NCBI RefSeq assembly: GCF_001263395.1
Contig: NZ_CP011786.1
Location: 1,612,001 to 1,676,000, forward strand
Direction of reading: 5' to 3'
Source: Bifidobacterium actinocoloniiforme DSM 22766
GTDB taxonomy: Bacteria; Actinomycetota; Actinomycetes; Actinomycetales; Bifidobacteriaceae
DNA: 64,000 nt
Part shown: piece by piece, positions 35,254 through 44,800 of the stretch
Layout: each line of letters opens with the position of its first letter
How positions within the stretch are numbered: the stretch's first letter is position 1
Translations under genes and position numbers: made by a program
Notes under the pieces: generated by a model
Database searches by the model: none
The model's input: only the letters and a program-made list of their open reading frames with translations
What the model was told of the DNA's origin: nothing

Positions 35254-36936
35254 ATGGAGCAGTCGCGAAGTTGGTTCAACTTAGTGGACGAACCTTGGGT
35301 TTCTGTGGTTTACGATGATGGAACAGCGCAGGATGTCTCTATATCTACGCTGTTTACGGACGCCCCCGTCATACGCGAACTTGGTGGCGATATACCCCAA
35401 CAGAAGTTGCCTTTGCTCAGGCTTGCGCTGGCAATCCTCTATAGGGCCTACTACGGTGGCGTGGAACAGATGACGGACCAAGACTGGCGCGCGGATTGGG
35501 CGCAGACATGGGTGGATGGTCATTTTGATATGGACGAGGTTCGTTCCTACCTGCAGCGATTCCATGATAGTTTTACCTTGTTCGACCCGGAGAGGCCCTT
35601 CTTCCAGACACCGGGCTTGGAGTATGTGACCGAAAAGGAATACGACCCCGTCAGTGAAATAATCGCTGACGTACCCAAGCCAGACAAATACCTATTCTCT
35701 CTAAGGGCTAAAGGCGCTGTCCACGACATTTCTCTCGCGGAGGCGGCCCGCTGGCTGGTTTTCCTGGAATCCTACGACACGGCTGGAATCAAGACCCCGG
35801 TCGCAGGGAATACCCATGTTAACAAAGGCAAGGTGTACCCGCCCAAAGGCGCGGTTGGAACTGGCTGGCTTGGAGCTATCGGCGGCGTTTACCTTGAAGG
35901 CCAGAACCTTTTCCAGACCTTGATGCTCAATTGGTGCCTGCTCAGCACCGGCGGCAGGGGCGACGGCCTTCCGTTGGCCGGCAGAGAGAATGACAAACCC
36001 CTGTGGGAGTGCTCTCCCGCAGGGCCTGACATGCGTATGCTCGATGGGGCCGAGGGGCCAGCATCGCTCTTCACTTGGCAGGATCGCAGGATACGGCTTG
36101 TCCCGAACGCGGACCTGAGCCGAGTGCAAGGCATGGTTATCTGCTATGGTGACGGTCTTACGGCAGTCAATAAGCAGGACTTTGAGACCATGACTGCTTG
36201 GAGGGAAAATGCTAAACAAGGCAAGAAGCTAGGGCTGTCCCAGGTACCGCTGCTGCCCCAGACGCTTGATTCCAGCAAGGCGCTATGGCGGGGGCTGGAA
36301 CCGCTGCTGAAGTTTACGACAGAGATGGGCAGGGATTTGCGCCCGGGAGTCGTGGGGTGGGTCGAGTCTGTGCGGGAGCTCATCGCTTCGAGCGCGAACC
36401 CCCTAACAACCGTGGCCATTCACGCTCAGGGCTTATCGTACGGGACGCAAAACAGCGTTTTTGACGATGCCATTGATGATCGTGTCGATATTCATGCCTC
36501 CCTGCTCCGCCATGACGCCCCTGCCGTGTCCACGGTCCTGGAAGTGGTGCGAGTGACCGATGAAGCTGTGTTTGAGCTGTCAAAATTCGTTCATTCGGTG
36601 GAGCAATCGGCGGGAGATAAGAGCAAGGACGCTAGGGCGCGAGCCACTAGCGCGGACGTCAAAGAAGAGGCATACGACGAACTGGACCCGCTCTTCCGCC
36701 GACGTATAGCGAATTTTGACCCTAGCCAGGATTATGCGGCCTACGGGCAGGAGTGGAGGGATGAGGTGCACAGAATCCTGCTGGCGATCGGCAGGCAGTA
36801 TCTCTCCGATTCCGCTGCTAGCCCCTTTGCCTTGCATGATGCCGGAATGGCGAAACGCATCTCAGCGCCGGGCAGTGAAGCCAAGTACGCAAACGCTTTG
36901 AACAGGCTGCTGGGGAAGCTGCATAGCGTGCGGTGA
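35254..36936 (+). CDS. casA: Cascade large subunit Cse1/CasA (Cas8e)
   Basis: 560 residues from ATG at 35254, with GGGGG at 35243-35247 and the typical opening SWFNLVDEPWVSVVYDDG; the open frame to 35137 starts inside the degenerate repeats and is rejected. Cse1 recognises the PAM and recruits Cas3. The family block YDTAGIKTPVAGNTHVNKGK corresponds to the L1-like DNA-contacting region. The C-terminus forms helices around DPLFRRRIANFDPSQD. First gene of a tightly packed operon running to cas2. Confidence 0.93.
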   Translation: MEQSRSWFNLVDEPWVSVVYDDGTAQDVSISTLFTDAPVIRELGGDIPQQKLPLLRLALAILYRAYYGGVEQMTDQDWRADWAQTWVDGHFDMDEVRSYLQRFHDSFTLFDPERPFFQTPGLEYVTEKEYDPVSEIIADVPKPDKYLFSLRAKGAVHDISLAEAARWLVFLESYDTAGIKTPVAGNTHVNKGKVYPPKGAVGTGWLGAIGGVYLEGQNLFQTLMLNWCLLSTGGRGDGLPLAGRENDKPLWECSPAGPDMRMLDGAEGPASLFTWQDRRIRLVPNADLSRVQGMVICYGDGLTAVNKQDFETMTAWRENAKQGKKLGLSQVPLLPQTLDSSKALWRGLEPLLKFTTEMGRDLRPGVVGWVESVRELIASSANPLTTVAIHAQGLSYGTQNSVFDDAIDDRVDIHASLLRHDAPAVSTVLEVVRVTDEAVFELSKFVHSVEQSAGDKSKDARARATSADVKEEAYDELDPLFRRRIANFDPSQDYAAYGQEWRDEVHRILLAIGRQYLSDSAASPFALHDAGMAKRISAPGSEAKYANALNRLLGKLHSVR

Positions 36937-36980
36937 TGCTGTGGATAAGTCGTTGAAAGATATGGGAATGGAGGGTATTC

Positions 36981-37676
36981 ATGGGTGAAAGCTCAACCGG
37001 CGGAAAAGCCTGGCAGGTAGGTTTATACGCCAATACGATCATACAGAAACTGCAGGGGGAACTCACTGGGAAAAATCCTCGTGCTAAGGCCAACGCCAGG
37101 GCGTCTCTTGCGCGCTTGCGCAAGCTAGGCACGTCTGCCTACTCGCCGTGGATGGTAATCGGCGATCAGGTACTCAGTGATTGGCCCGAGGATAAGTTGG
37201 GCGTTCCCAGTGAAGGTTCATACGCAGTTCGGGCTGTGACGGCGACTTTGCGCTTGTACGCCCTCCACCAGCAGTCGCAGTCCTCTCGAATGGCGGCGCA
37301 GATAACCGCCGACGATAATGAAGAGCGGCAGCAGCAGCGCCGCTCCACCGCGTTCGGCGCCGTCTGCCGAAAGATCAACTTGGATTTGGACTCATCCCAG
37401 GGGGTGCGGAAACGGCTGGACAATGTGTATGCCGCTAGCGATTTCGATGGAATCGTAAAGAATCTATGCCCGCTGATTGCTCTGATTAGGGCCAGCAAGC
37501 AATCGGATAGTGCCAAGCAGATCGATTACTGTCAGCTGGCGCAAGACCTCTACTTGGTGCAATTCGATGATGCCCGGCAGTCGGTCTTCTTCCGCTGGGG
37601 GCGGGATTACTTCTGTTTCCCTCCCAGCGACAAGAATTCGTCTCCTCGCTCGTCCAAGAACCAAACTGCGGAATAA
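36981..37676 (+). CDS. casB: Cascade small subunit Cse2/CasB
   Basis: 231 residues, mostly helical and basic (ARASLARLRKLG, RSTAFGAVCRKINLDL, DFDGIVKNLCPLIALI), matching Cse2; two copies normally line the belly of Cascade and stabilise the R-loop. GGAGGG (about 36969) precedes ATG 36981. The final ~15 residues are a Ser/Lys-rich tail. Its end is separated from cas7 by 55 AT-rich bases. Confidence 0.9.
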   Translation: MGESSTGGKAWQVGLYANTIIQKLQGELTGKNPRAKANARASLARLRKLGTSAYSPWMVIGDQVLSDWPEDKLGVPSEGSYAVRAVTATLRLYALHQQSQSSRMAAQITADDNEERQQQRRSTAFGAVCRKINLDLDSSQGVRKRLDNVYAASDFDGIVKNLCPLIALIRASKQSDSAKQIDYCQLAQDLYLVQFDDARQSVFFRWGRDYFCFPPSDKNSSPRSSKNQTAE

Positions 37677-37731
37677 CTCGAAGTAACTGAAGAAAAATCG
37701 TATACAAACACTCTAATGAAAGGTGATTGCC

Positions 37732-38868
37732 ATGTTCGTTGATTTGTACGCCCTCCAAGCTGTCCCGCCGAGCAACATCAACCGTGATGACACGGGTAGC
37801 CCCAAAACCGCTTATTACGGCGGAACCCTGCGTTCCCGGGTCTCAAGCCAGGCCTGGAAGAAGGCTATGCGAAAGGAGTTCAGGGATACCCTGCCTGCGG
37901 ATAAAGTCGGTTACCGGACGAAAATGGCCGTGTCGCTCATTCAGCAAGCGATAAACGGCGCGCGCCCCGACCTCGCCGAGCGATCCGAGGAGCTGGCGAC
38001 GGCCGTCCTTGAGGTATCAGGCCTCAAAGTCGAGGCTTCCACCCGTGCTGGAGTGCAGAGCGGCGCTCCTGAGACCCAGTACCTGATTTTCGTCGGTGCC
38101 AATGAAGTGGACGGTCTTGCGCAGGTGGCTATCAACTGGGCTGACCAGGAGCAGGACTTGAAGAAGCCCTCCGCGGCCATGAAGAAGGAGGTGCTCGCCG
38201 TATTCCATGGGGTAAAGGCGCTTGATATCGCCCTCTTTGGCCGCATGCTGGCGGATATCCCCCAGCTCAACGAGGATGCTTCCGCCCAGGTGGCTCACGC
38301 CATTTCGGTAGACAAAGTGGCTCAAGAGTATGACTACTTCACGGCAGTCGATGAATGCGCGCCAGATGACAACGCCGGAGCCGCGATGATTGACACGGTC
38401 GGTTTCAATTCCTCCACGCTCTACCGCTATGCGACGGTCAACATTGACTCCTTGGTCAAGCAACTGGGCGATCCTGAAGCTGCTGCTCAAGGCGTGGTGG
38501 CATTTGCTGAGGCCTTCATCCGCTCAATGCCGACCGGTAAGCAAAACAGCTTTGCGAACAGGACATTGCCCTCGACCGTGGTCATCGCCCTACGCGACCG
38601 TCAGCCAATCAACGTGGTGGATGCCTTCCAAGACGCCATCCGTCCCGAGGCAGGGGAGTCTGTGGCCAGGAAGGCAGCCCAAGCCCTTGGAAGCAAGCTG
38701 GCGGATGTGGAGCAGGCCTACGATGCTAAGCCGGTCAAGGCTTGGAACATTGTGACCGATAAGCCCGTCGAAGAGCTCGACGCGGTGAGCGAGCATGTTG
38801 ACCTGGCGCGCGCAACGACTGAGCTGGGCGAAGCCGTTCTCGCTTCTCTAGGAAAGGGGCAGGAGTGA
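37732..38868 (+). CDS. casC: Cascade backbone subunit Cas7e/CasC
   Basis: 378 residues from ATG 37732, with AAAGG eight bases upstream; GTG 37723 is also in frame but lies inside that ribosome site. It opens with FVDLYALQAVPPSNINRDD and the RSRVSSQAWKKAMR element of Cas7e. Six copies normally coat the crRNA. The stop overlaps the cas5 start by 4 bp. Confidence 0.94.
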   Translation: MFVDLYALQAVPPSNINRDDTGSPKTAYYGGTLRSRVSSQAWKKAMRKEFRDTLPADKVGYRTKMAVSLIQQAINGARPDLAERSEELATAVLEVSGLKVEASTRAGVQSGAPETQYLIFVGANEVDGLAQVAINWADQEQDLKKPSAAMKKEVLAVFHGVKALDIALFGRMLADIPQLNEDASAQVAHAISVDKVAQEYDYFTAVDECAPDDNAGAAMIDTVGFNSSTLYRYATVNIDSLVKQLGDPEAAAQGVVAFAEAFIRSMPTGKQNSFANRTLPSTVVIALRDRQPINVVDAFQDAIRPEAGESVARKAAQALGSKLADVEQAYDAKPVKAWNIVTDKPVEELDAVSEHVDLARATTELGEAVLASLGKGQE

Positions 38869-39584
38869 GTGTGCTGCTCCTGCGGCTGGCGGGCCCGATG
38901 CAGGCATGGGGGGACTCCTCCAGATTCACCAGGCGTAACACCCGTAAGGAGCCTACGAAAAGCGGTGTCATAGGCTTGCTCGCTGCGGCCCAGGGCCGTT
39001 CCCGCGAAGATGATATAGAGGATCTGGTGCGGCTGGAGTACGGCGTGCGGGTAGACCAGCCCGGTCGCATCATCCGCGACTTTCAAACGGAGCGCAGTGA
39101 AGACTCGAAAGCCGTAATGCCGTTAAGCAACCGTTACTACCTGTCCGATGCGGTATTTCTCGTGGCTTTGAGCGCCAGTGAGGAAGTGCTGCTGTCCCTG
39201 GACGCGGCCCTGCGCTCACCCCGGTGGCCTCTGTACTTGGGTAGGCGAGCCTGTCCCGCCAGTTTGCCTATCACTCTCGGGGTCCGTCAGGAGTACAGCA
39301 ACGTGCGGCAGGCCCTCTCCGCTGAGCCGTGGCAGGCTGATTCCTGGTACCGTAAGCGCCATAGCCCACTTCGGCTCAGCGTGGCATGCGACGCCCAGGA
39401 GGGTGAGAGTTTCGAAAGTCAGTCCGATCTTCCTCTGACTTTCAGCATAGAAAACCGCCGCTACGCCAGCAGGTTGGTCCATCATTTCGAGGTGGATAAT
39501 CCAAGCTTGCCGTCGGTCCCGGAGCAAGTTACCGGTCCCGGGGCTTTCGGTGAGGTCGACGGTTTCGATCCGATGAGTTTTTAG
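38865..39584 (+). CDS. casD: Cascade subunit Cas5e/CasD
   Basis: 239 residues beginning at GTG 38865 (GTGA overlap with casC). RAMP features: LLLRLAGPMQAWGDSSRF at the N-terminus and PTKSGVIGLLAAAQGR, both diagnostic of Cas5e. It caps the 5' handle of crRNA. Eight bases separate it from cas6e. Confidence 0.94.
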   Translation: MSVLLLRLAGPMQAWGDSSRFTRRNTRKEPTKSGVIGLLAAAQGRSREDDIEDLVRLEYGVRVDQPGRIIRDFQTERSEDSKAVMPLSNRYYLSDAVFLVALSASEEVLLSLDAALRSPRWPLYLGRRACPASLPITLGVRQEYSNVRQALSAEPWQADSWYRKRHSPLRLSVACDAQEGESFESQSDLPLTFSIENRRYASRLVHHFEVDNPSLPSVPEQVTGPGAFGEVDGFDPMSF

Positions 39585-39592
39585 GAGCAGGC

Positions 39593-40294
39593 ATGTTTAT
39601 TTCCAGGATTCCCCTGAATACGGCCAGGTATGAGGGCCACCAACTGCTGTCTTCTCCTTATAAGCTCCATTCGGCAGTGGAACACTGCTTTCCCCCGGTG
39701 CCGGATGCCGGTAGAAGCGAAGGCAGGATTCTATGGCGGGTGGATGTGTCGCAGGAGCGTAAGGCCGTATGGCTCTACGTCGTCAGTCCCCTGAAGCCTG
39801 ACTTCACGCACATCATCGAGCAGGCCGGTTGGCCGCTTTACCACGAGTGGGAGTGTAAGGATTACTCGCCATTGCTTAATTCACTGACCCAGGGACAGCA
39901 CTGGCGTTTCCGCCTGCGGGCCAATCCGGTCCACAAGGTACCGAGTAAGCCCAGGGATGGCGCGAAGGATGCCTTGGCTGGGAGCATTCAAGGTCACGTA
40001 ACCGTAGCTCAGCAGGAGCAGTGGCTGTTGAACCGTGCGGGAAAGCATGGTTTCCGCATACTAACTGACCACGAAGTCCCGCAGGTGGCGGTCGCGCAAC
40101 GGCAGAAGCAGCGCTTCCTGCGGCAAGGCAAGACTGTGACGCTCAATACGGCCCAATTTGATGGCGTTCTGGAAGTGATTGATGCAGGGGCTTTCAGAAG
40201 TGCATTATGCAATGGGATTGGCAGAGCGAAAGGATTCGGCTGTGGGCTGCTGACCATTAGCCAGGTCCTGCAGCGGGATACGACCACCGCATGA
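39593..40294 (+). CDS. casE: crRNA-processing endonuclease Cas6e/CasE
   Basis: 233 residues. It starts MFISRIPLN; His26 in SPYKLHSAVEHCF is the expected catalytic histidine, and the C-terminal glycine-rich loop NGIGRAKGFGCGLL is the RNA-binding signature. It cleaves repeat hairpins in pre-crRNA at the 3' base of the stem. The degenerate hairpins in the cse1 leader would be possible extra substrates. Overlaps the cas1 frame by 4 bp. Confidence 0.93.
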   Translation: MFISRIPLNTARYEGHQLLSSPYKLHSAVEHCFPPVPDAGRSEGRILWRVDVSQERKAVWLYVVSPLKPDFTHIIEQAGWPLYHEWECKDYSPLLNSLTQGQHWRFRLRANPVHKVPSKPRDGAKDALAGSIQGHVTVAQQEQWLLNRAGKHGFRILTDHEVPQVAVAQRQKQRFLRQGKTVTLNTAQFDGVLEVIDAGAFRSALCNGIGRAKGFGCGLLTISQVLQRDTTTA

Positions 40295-41388
40295 GCACCA
40301 ATGACGATGCGCTGGGCAGCCGAGCGGCAGCACCGGTATTCGGCGAGGCAGGGCAAGCCTCGCCGAATGGGGTGGCTGAGGGCATGGTTGAGGGCTTAGG
40401 TGACATGAACAGCGAGGACAAAGGAAATACCGGGCAGGTTCGGTCGCGGGCGCGTGCCAAATCCTCGGGGACTCCTCCGCCTGAACTCGGTGAGTTGGTT
40501 CGAGTCGAGGACAGGCTGTCTTTCCTTTATTTTGAGCATTGCATCGTCAAAAGGGAGGATAACGCCATTACGGTGTCGGATAGTGAGGGGACCATCCACT
40601 TGCCGGCGGCGAACCTCAGCGTGCTTATGCTCGGTCCCGGTACTGACGTAACGCACCAGGCGATGACCGTCATCGGGGAGAACGGCGCCACCGTCATCTG
40701 GGTAGGGGAGCGCGGTGTGCGCATGTATGCTTTTGGCAAGCCGCTCACCCACTCTTCGATACTGTTGCAGAGGCAGGCCTCCTTGGTTTCCAACGTGCGC
40801 TCCCGGTTGGCTGTGGCTCGGCGCATGTATCAGATGCGTTTCCTCAACGAGGATGTCAGTCACTTGACCATGCAGCAGTTGCGTGGGCGGGAAGGCGCTC
40901 GTGTTCGTCAGGTGTACAGACGATATTCTCAGGAGACGGGAGTCGAGTGGGATAAACGCACCTATGACCATGAGGATTTCGACCAGGGGAGCGAGATCAA
41001 TAAGGCTTTATCGGCAGCGCATACTTGCCTGTATGGCATAGCTCATTCGGTCATCGTCGCACTCGGCTGCTCTCCGGGGTTGGGATTCGTGCATGTCGGT
41101 CATGAGCGTTCATTCGTGTACGACATCGCGGATTTATACAAGGCCGAATTATCGATACCGGTCGCCTTCGAGACCGCTGCGCAAATGCCGGAGGATATCG
41201 GCTCTGCGGTACGTCATAATATGCGGGACGCTGTCTACGACTTGTCGCTTATGTCTCGGATGGCTAAGGACATTAAGGATTTGCTGGGAGAAGAGGCTGA
41301 GCTGCCCGATGCTGACGCAGACCATGTGGGACTGTGGGACGATAAGGTCGGGGAAGTTGCAGCTGGGAAGTCTTATGGGAATGAATGA
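40291..41388 (+). CDS. cas1: CRISPR integrase Cas1, type I-E, with N-terminal extension
   Basis: 365 residues if started at ATG 40291, which overlaps casE by ATGA. The Cas1e core begins around ELVRVEDRLSFLYFEH, so about 65 residues of Ser/Gly/Asp-rich sequence precede it; typical Cas1e proteins are near 300. Conserved elements: LRGREGARVRQVYRRYSQ (metal-binding Glu), GLGFVHVGHERSFVYDIADL (His and Asp). With Cas2 it integrates new spacers at the leader. The coupling start is likely but an internal start (for example ATG 40384 or 40405) cannot be excluded. Confidence 0.92.
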   Translation: MSTNDDALGSRAAAPVFGEAGQASPNGVAEGMVEGLGDMNSEDKGNTGQVRSRARAKSSGTPPPELGELVRVEDRLSFLYFEHCIVKREDNAITVSDSEGTIHLPAANLSVLMLGPGTDVTHQAMTVIGENGATVIWVGERGVRMYAFGKPLTHSSILLQRQASLVSNVRSRLAVARRMYQMRFLNEDVSHLTMQQLRGREGARVRQVYRRYSQETGVEWDKRTYDHEDFDQGSEINKALSAAHTCLYGIAHSVIVALGCSPGLGFVHVGHERSFVYDIADLYKAELSIPVAFETAAQMPEDIGSAVRHNMRDAVYDLSLMSRMAKDIKDLLGEEAELPDADADHVGLWDDKVGEVAAGKSYGNE

Positions 41389-41409
41389 GCGCGTAAGGAT
41401 TGGGCTCTG

Positions 41410-41772
41410 ATGGTCGTTATCGTTTTGACGGCATGTCCGGTCGGGCTCCGAGGCGATTTGACTCGCTGGCTTTTCGAGATTTCGCCAGGGGTGTTTGTGG
41501 GGCATGTTTCCGCCCGTGTGCGAGACCGGTTGTGGGAAAGAGCGCTGGGCCTGGTAAAGAGCGGAAGGGCCATTATGGTCTATTCTGCCCGTAATGAGCA
41601 GCATCTTGCTTTCAAAGTTCATCGGGCCGATTGGCTACCGGAGGACCACGATGGGGTCGAGCTGGTCAAGCGCCCATTCGGCAGTGAAAAGGCATCAGTC
41701 TCCGGCAGTCAACAGCACGGTTGGAGCAAGGCAAGCAAATACCGGAAAGCGCGCCGCTTCAGCTACCATTGA
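41410..41772 (+). CDS. cas2: Cas2, type I-E (CasE-subtype Cas2e)
   Basis: 120 residues: MVVIVLTACPVGLRGDLTRWL, EISPGVFVGHVSARVRD and a basic C-terminus. This is the Cas2e form that scaffolds Cas1 in spacer acquisition. AAGGA lies about 11 bases before the ATG, 21 bp after cas1. It is the last cas gene; the CRISPR leader follows directly. Confidence 0.93.
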   Translation: MVVIVLTACPVGLRGDLTRWLFEISPGVFVGHVSARVRDRLWERALGLVKSGRAIMVYSARNEQHLAFKVHRADWLPEDHDGVELVKRPFGSEKASVSGSQQHGWSKASKYRKARRFSYH

Positions 41773-41873
41773 CCGTCATCCTCAGTTTTTCCCCGCCTCA
41801 CCTCCACTGAACAAGTAAATGTAAAAGCCATCTTCTGCGATAGCTATTGCTGCAATACTAACGATTCTCAAGT
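41773..41873 (+). promoter_or_regulatory. CRISPR leader
   Basis: 101 bp between cas2 and the first repeat, AT-rich from about 41808, without coding signals. Repeat orientation (hairpin then ATGATCCC as the 5' handle of crRNA) implies plus-strand transcription from here, and the repeats nearest this end are the most uniform. Promoter and IHF-like elements were not resolved. Confidence 0.75.
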
Positions 41874-44800
41874 GTGTTCCCCGCATGCGCGGGGATGATC
41901 CCAGAACATGCGCGTGATGCGCTGGGGCGACAACGTGTTCCCCGCATGCGCGGGGATGATCCCCCGGCGACACGCTCAGCGGAATCGCCGCAAAAGTGTT
42001 CCCCGCATGCGCGGGGATGATCCCCGACACACGTAACGCCAATTTGTCAAACACATGTGTTCCCCGCATGCGCGGGGATGATCCCGTGAGATTGCTAGCA
42101 TCTCGATAAGTCGCTGAGTGTTCCCCGCATGCGCGGGGATGATCCCGGCTCCTTCGCGTACTCAATCTTGACGGCCGGGTGTTCCCCGCATGCGCGGGGA
42201 TGATCCCGCTTTGGCCGTCCTCTTCAACGAAGAGTACGCGTGTTCCCCGCATGCGCGGGGATGATCCCGCTTTGGCTGTCCTTTTTAATGAAGAATACGC
42301 GTGTTCCCCGCATGCGCGGGGATGATCCTTGAGCCACTGGGATTGGGATTGGCGAATGCTGGTGTTCCCCGCATGCGCGGGGATGATCCCTACAAGGACC
42401 CCATCACACTTGGCATGATGCAGTGTTCCCCGCATGCGCGGGGATGATCCCGAAGAATATGCAAAGGCTGACCAGCGAATTATGTGTTCCCCGCATGCGC
42501 GGGGATGATCCCTGTCTAAGATTGTAGTCAGTCACTTGCTGCTGGTGTTCCCCGCATGCGCGGGGATGATCCCGCCATCCGCAATCAAGCGTCGACTGAC
42601 TTCCAGTGTTCCCCGCATGCGCGGGGATGATCCCATTACCACCCGCCAGGGCGCCCCCGGCGGAAGGTGTTCCCCGCATGCGCGGGGATGATCCCCCAGA
42701 CCTTGCGCCACAGTGCGCAACTGCTTAGTGTTCCCCGCATGCGCGGGGATGATCCTCAGTCATTATCATCCTCCTTGCCAGGGTCGGGGTGTTCCCCGCA
42801 TGCGCGGGGATGATCCCTGATACTTTTGGGCACATCCATACACCCATAAGTGTTCCCCGCATGCGCGGGGATGATCCCGTCACTTTCGACGTGATGGCTG
42901 ATCCGTATCAGTGTTCCCCGCATGCGCGGGGATGATCCCCCCAATCTTATACGCGTGGGCGAGGTACTCACGTGTTCCCCGCATGCGCGGGGATGATCCC
43001 TGATTATGCTGATAATATCCCGCTAGCAAACAGTGTTCCCCGCATGCGCGGGGATGATCCCGAACTCCTTCTTGCACCACAAGGAGGCGATTTGTGTTCC
43101 CCGCATGCGCGGGGATGATCCCTACGGCGTCGGCGGTTCCGGGTTCAGCGTGGGGTGTTCCCCGCATGCGCGGGGATGATCCCCAGCCCTTGATGGTGGT
43201 GAGGCTGGAACTGAGGTGTTCCCCGCATGCGCGGGGATGATCCCTGACCCGGATGCCGCTGTGGTCCGACCTCAATGGTGTTCCCCGCATGCGCGGGGAT
43301 GATCCCTTGGCAACATTTGGCAGACATGAACAACATCAGTGTTCCCCGCATGCGCGGGGATGATCCCCTCACGCCGGCCGAAGCGGACCGGATCATTGAG
43401 TGTTCCCCGCATGCGCGGGGATGATCCCCAACCCCAGTCCATGTCCGTGCCCTTGGTCGCGTGTTCCCCGCATGCGCGGGGATGATCCCTCCGACGGTGT
43501 GCAGGCGGTGGGCGGGTTCGCGTGTTCCCCGCATGCGCGGGGATGATCCCGGCCCCGGCATATACGCGCTCTTCTACCACGGGTGTTCCCCGCATGCGCG
43601 GGGATGATCCCAGAAAACATCCCCTTCCCCCTAACAGCTCAATGTGTTCCCCGCATGCGCGGGGATGATCCCCCCTCAAGACCGTCGCCCCTCCTCAGAC
43701 AGAGGTGTTCCCCGCATGCGCGGGGATGATCCCCAGGGTCGCCATCCACCGTAACTACAGATTCGGTGTTCCCCGCATGCGCGGGGATGATCCTAGACAA
43801 AGACCCGCAGACAAAAGAAAACCCCAGTGTTCCCCGCATGCGCGGGGATGATCCCATGATTCGGCAAAGGGGGGAGGGCCTGCCTGTGTGTTCCCCGCAT
43901 GCGCGGGGATGATCCCAAGCGAATTGGGCACCCATTTAGCTAGTGTCCGTGTTCCCCGCATGCGCGGGGATGATCCCTTGTGTCTCAGATTATGGAGACC
44001 CCCCGTACAGTGTTCCCCGCATGCGCGGGGATGATCCCGTTGGTACTTTGCGTAAGTATGGTCTTACGATGTGTTCCCCGCATGCGCGGGGATGATCCCA
44101 CCAACGACTTAACCGGGTAGGCCAAGGAATCGTGTTCCCCGCATGCGCGGGGATGATCCCCTGACCGCCACATGGTCATACGAAGGAGGCCAGTGTTCCC
44201 CGCATGCGCGGGGATGATCCCGCCGGTGGATACGGGTCATCAAACGGGAAGTGGTGTTCCCCGCATGCGCGGGGATGATCCCGTCGACACATACAATAAT
44301 CTACACAAAGATTAGTGTTCCCCGCATGCGCGGGGATGATCCCACCGGCATAGGTGATGGTACCATACAGCAGAGGTGTTCCCCGCATGCGCGGGGATGA
44401 TCCCGGTAAGATTAATAATTATCTTAATCCAACAAAGTGTTCCCCGCATGCGCGGGGATGATCCCCTTAAAAAATTATCCCCTGAACTGAACGACAGGTG
44501 TTCCCCGCATGCGCGGGGATGATCCCCGTCAAGCTGACGGGTGGGCACTCCACGACAGGTGTTCCCCGCATGCGCGGGGATGATCCCTAGCGCCGGAGGC
44601 TTTGGCTGTCTGAGCATCGGTGTTCCCCGCATGCGCGGGGATGATCCCCCTGACCCGTCGGTCTGCGAGTCGTCAAGGCCGTGTTCCCCGCATGCGCGGG
44701 GATGATCCCCGGCGAGGTGGATAGTTTCGACGCCAAGCGATGTGTTCCCCGCATGCGCGGGGATGATCCCTTCAGCGAATCGCGCAATTCGACTAGCTTA

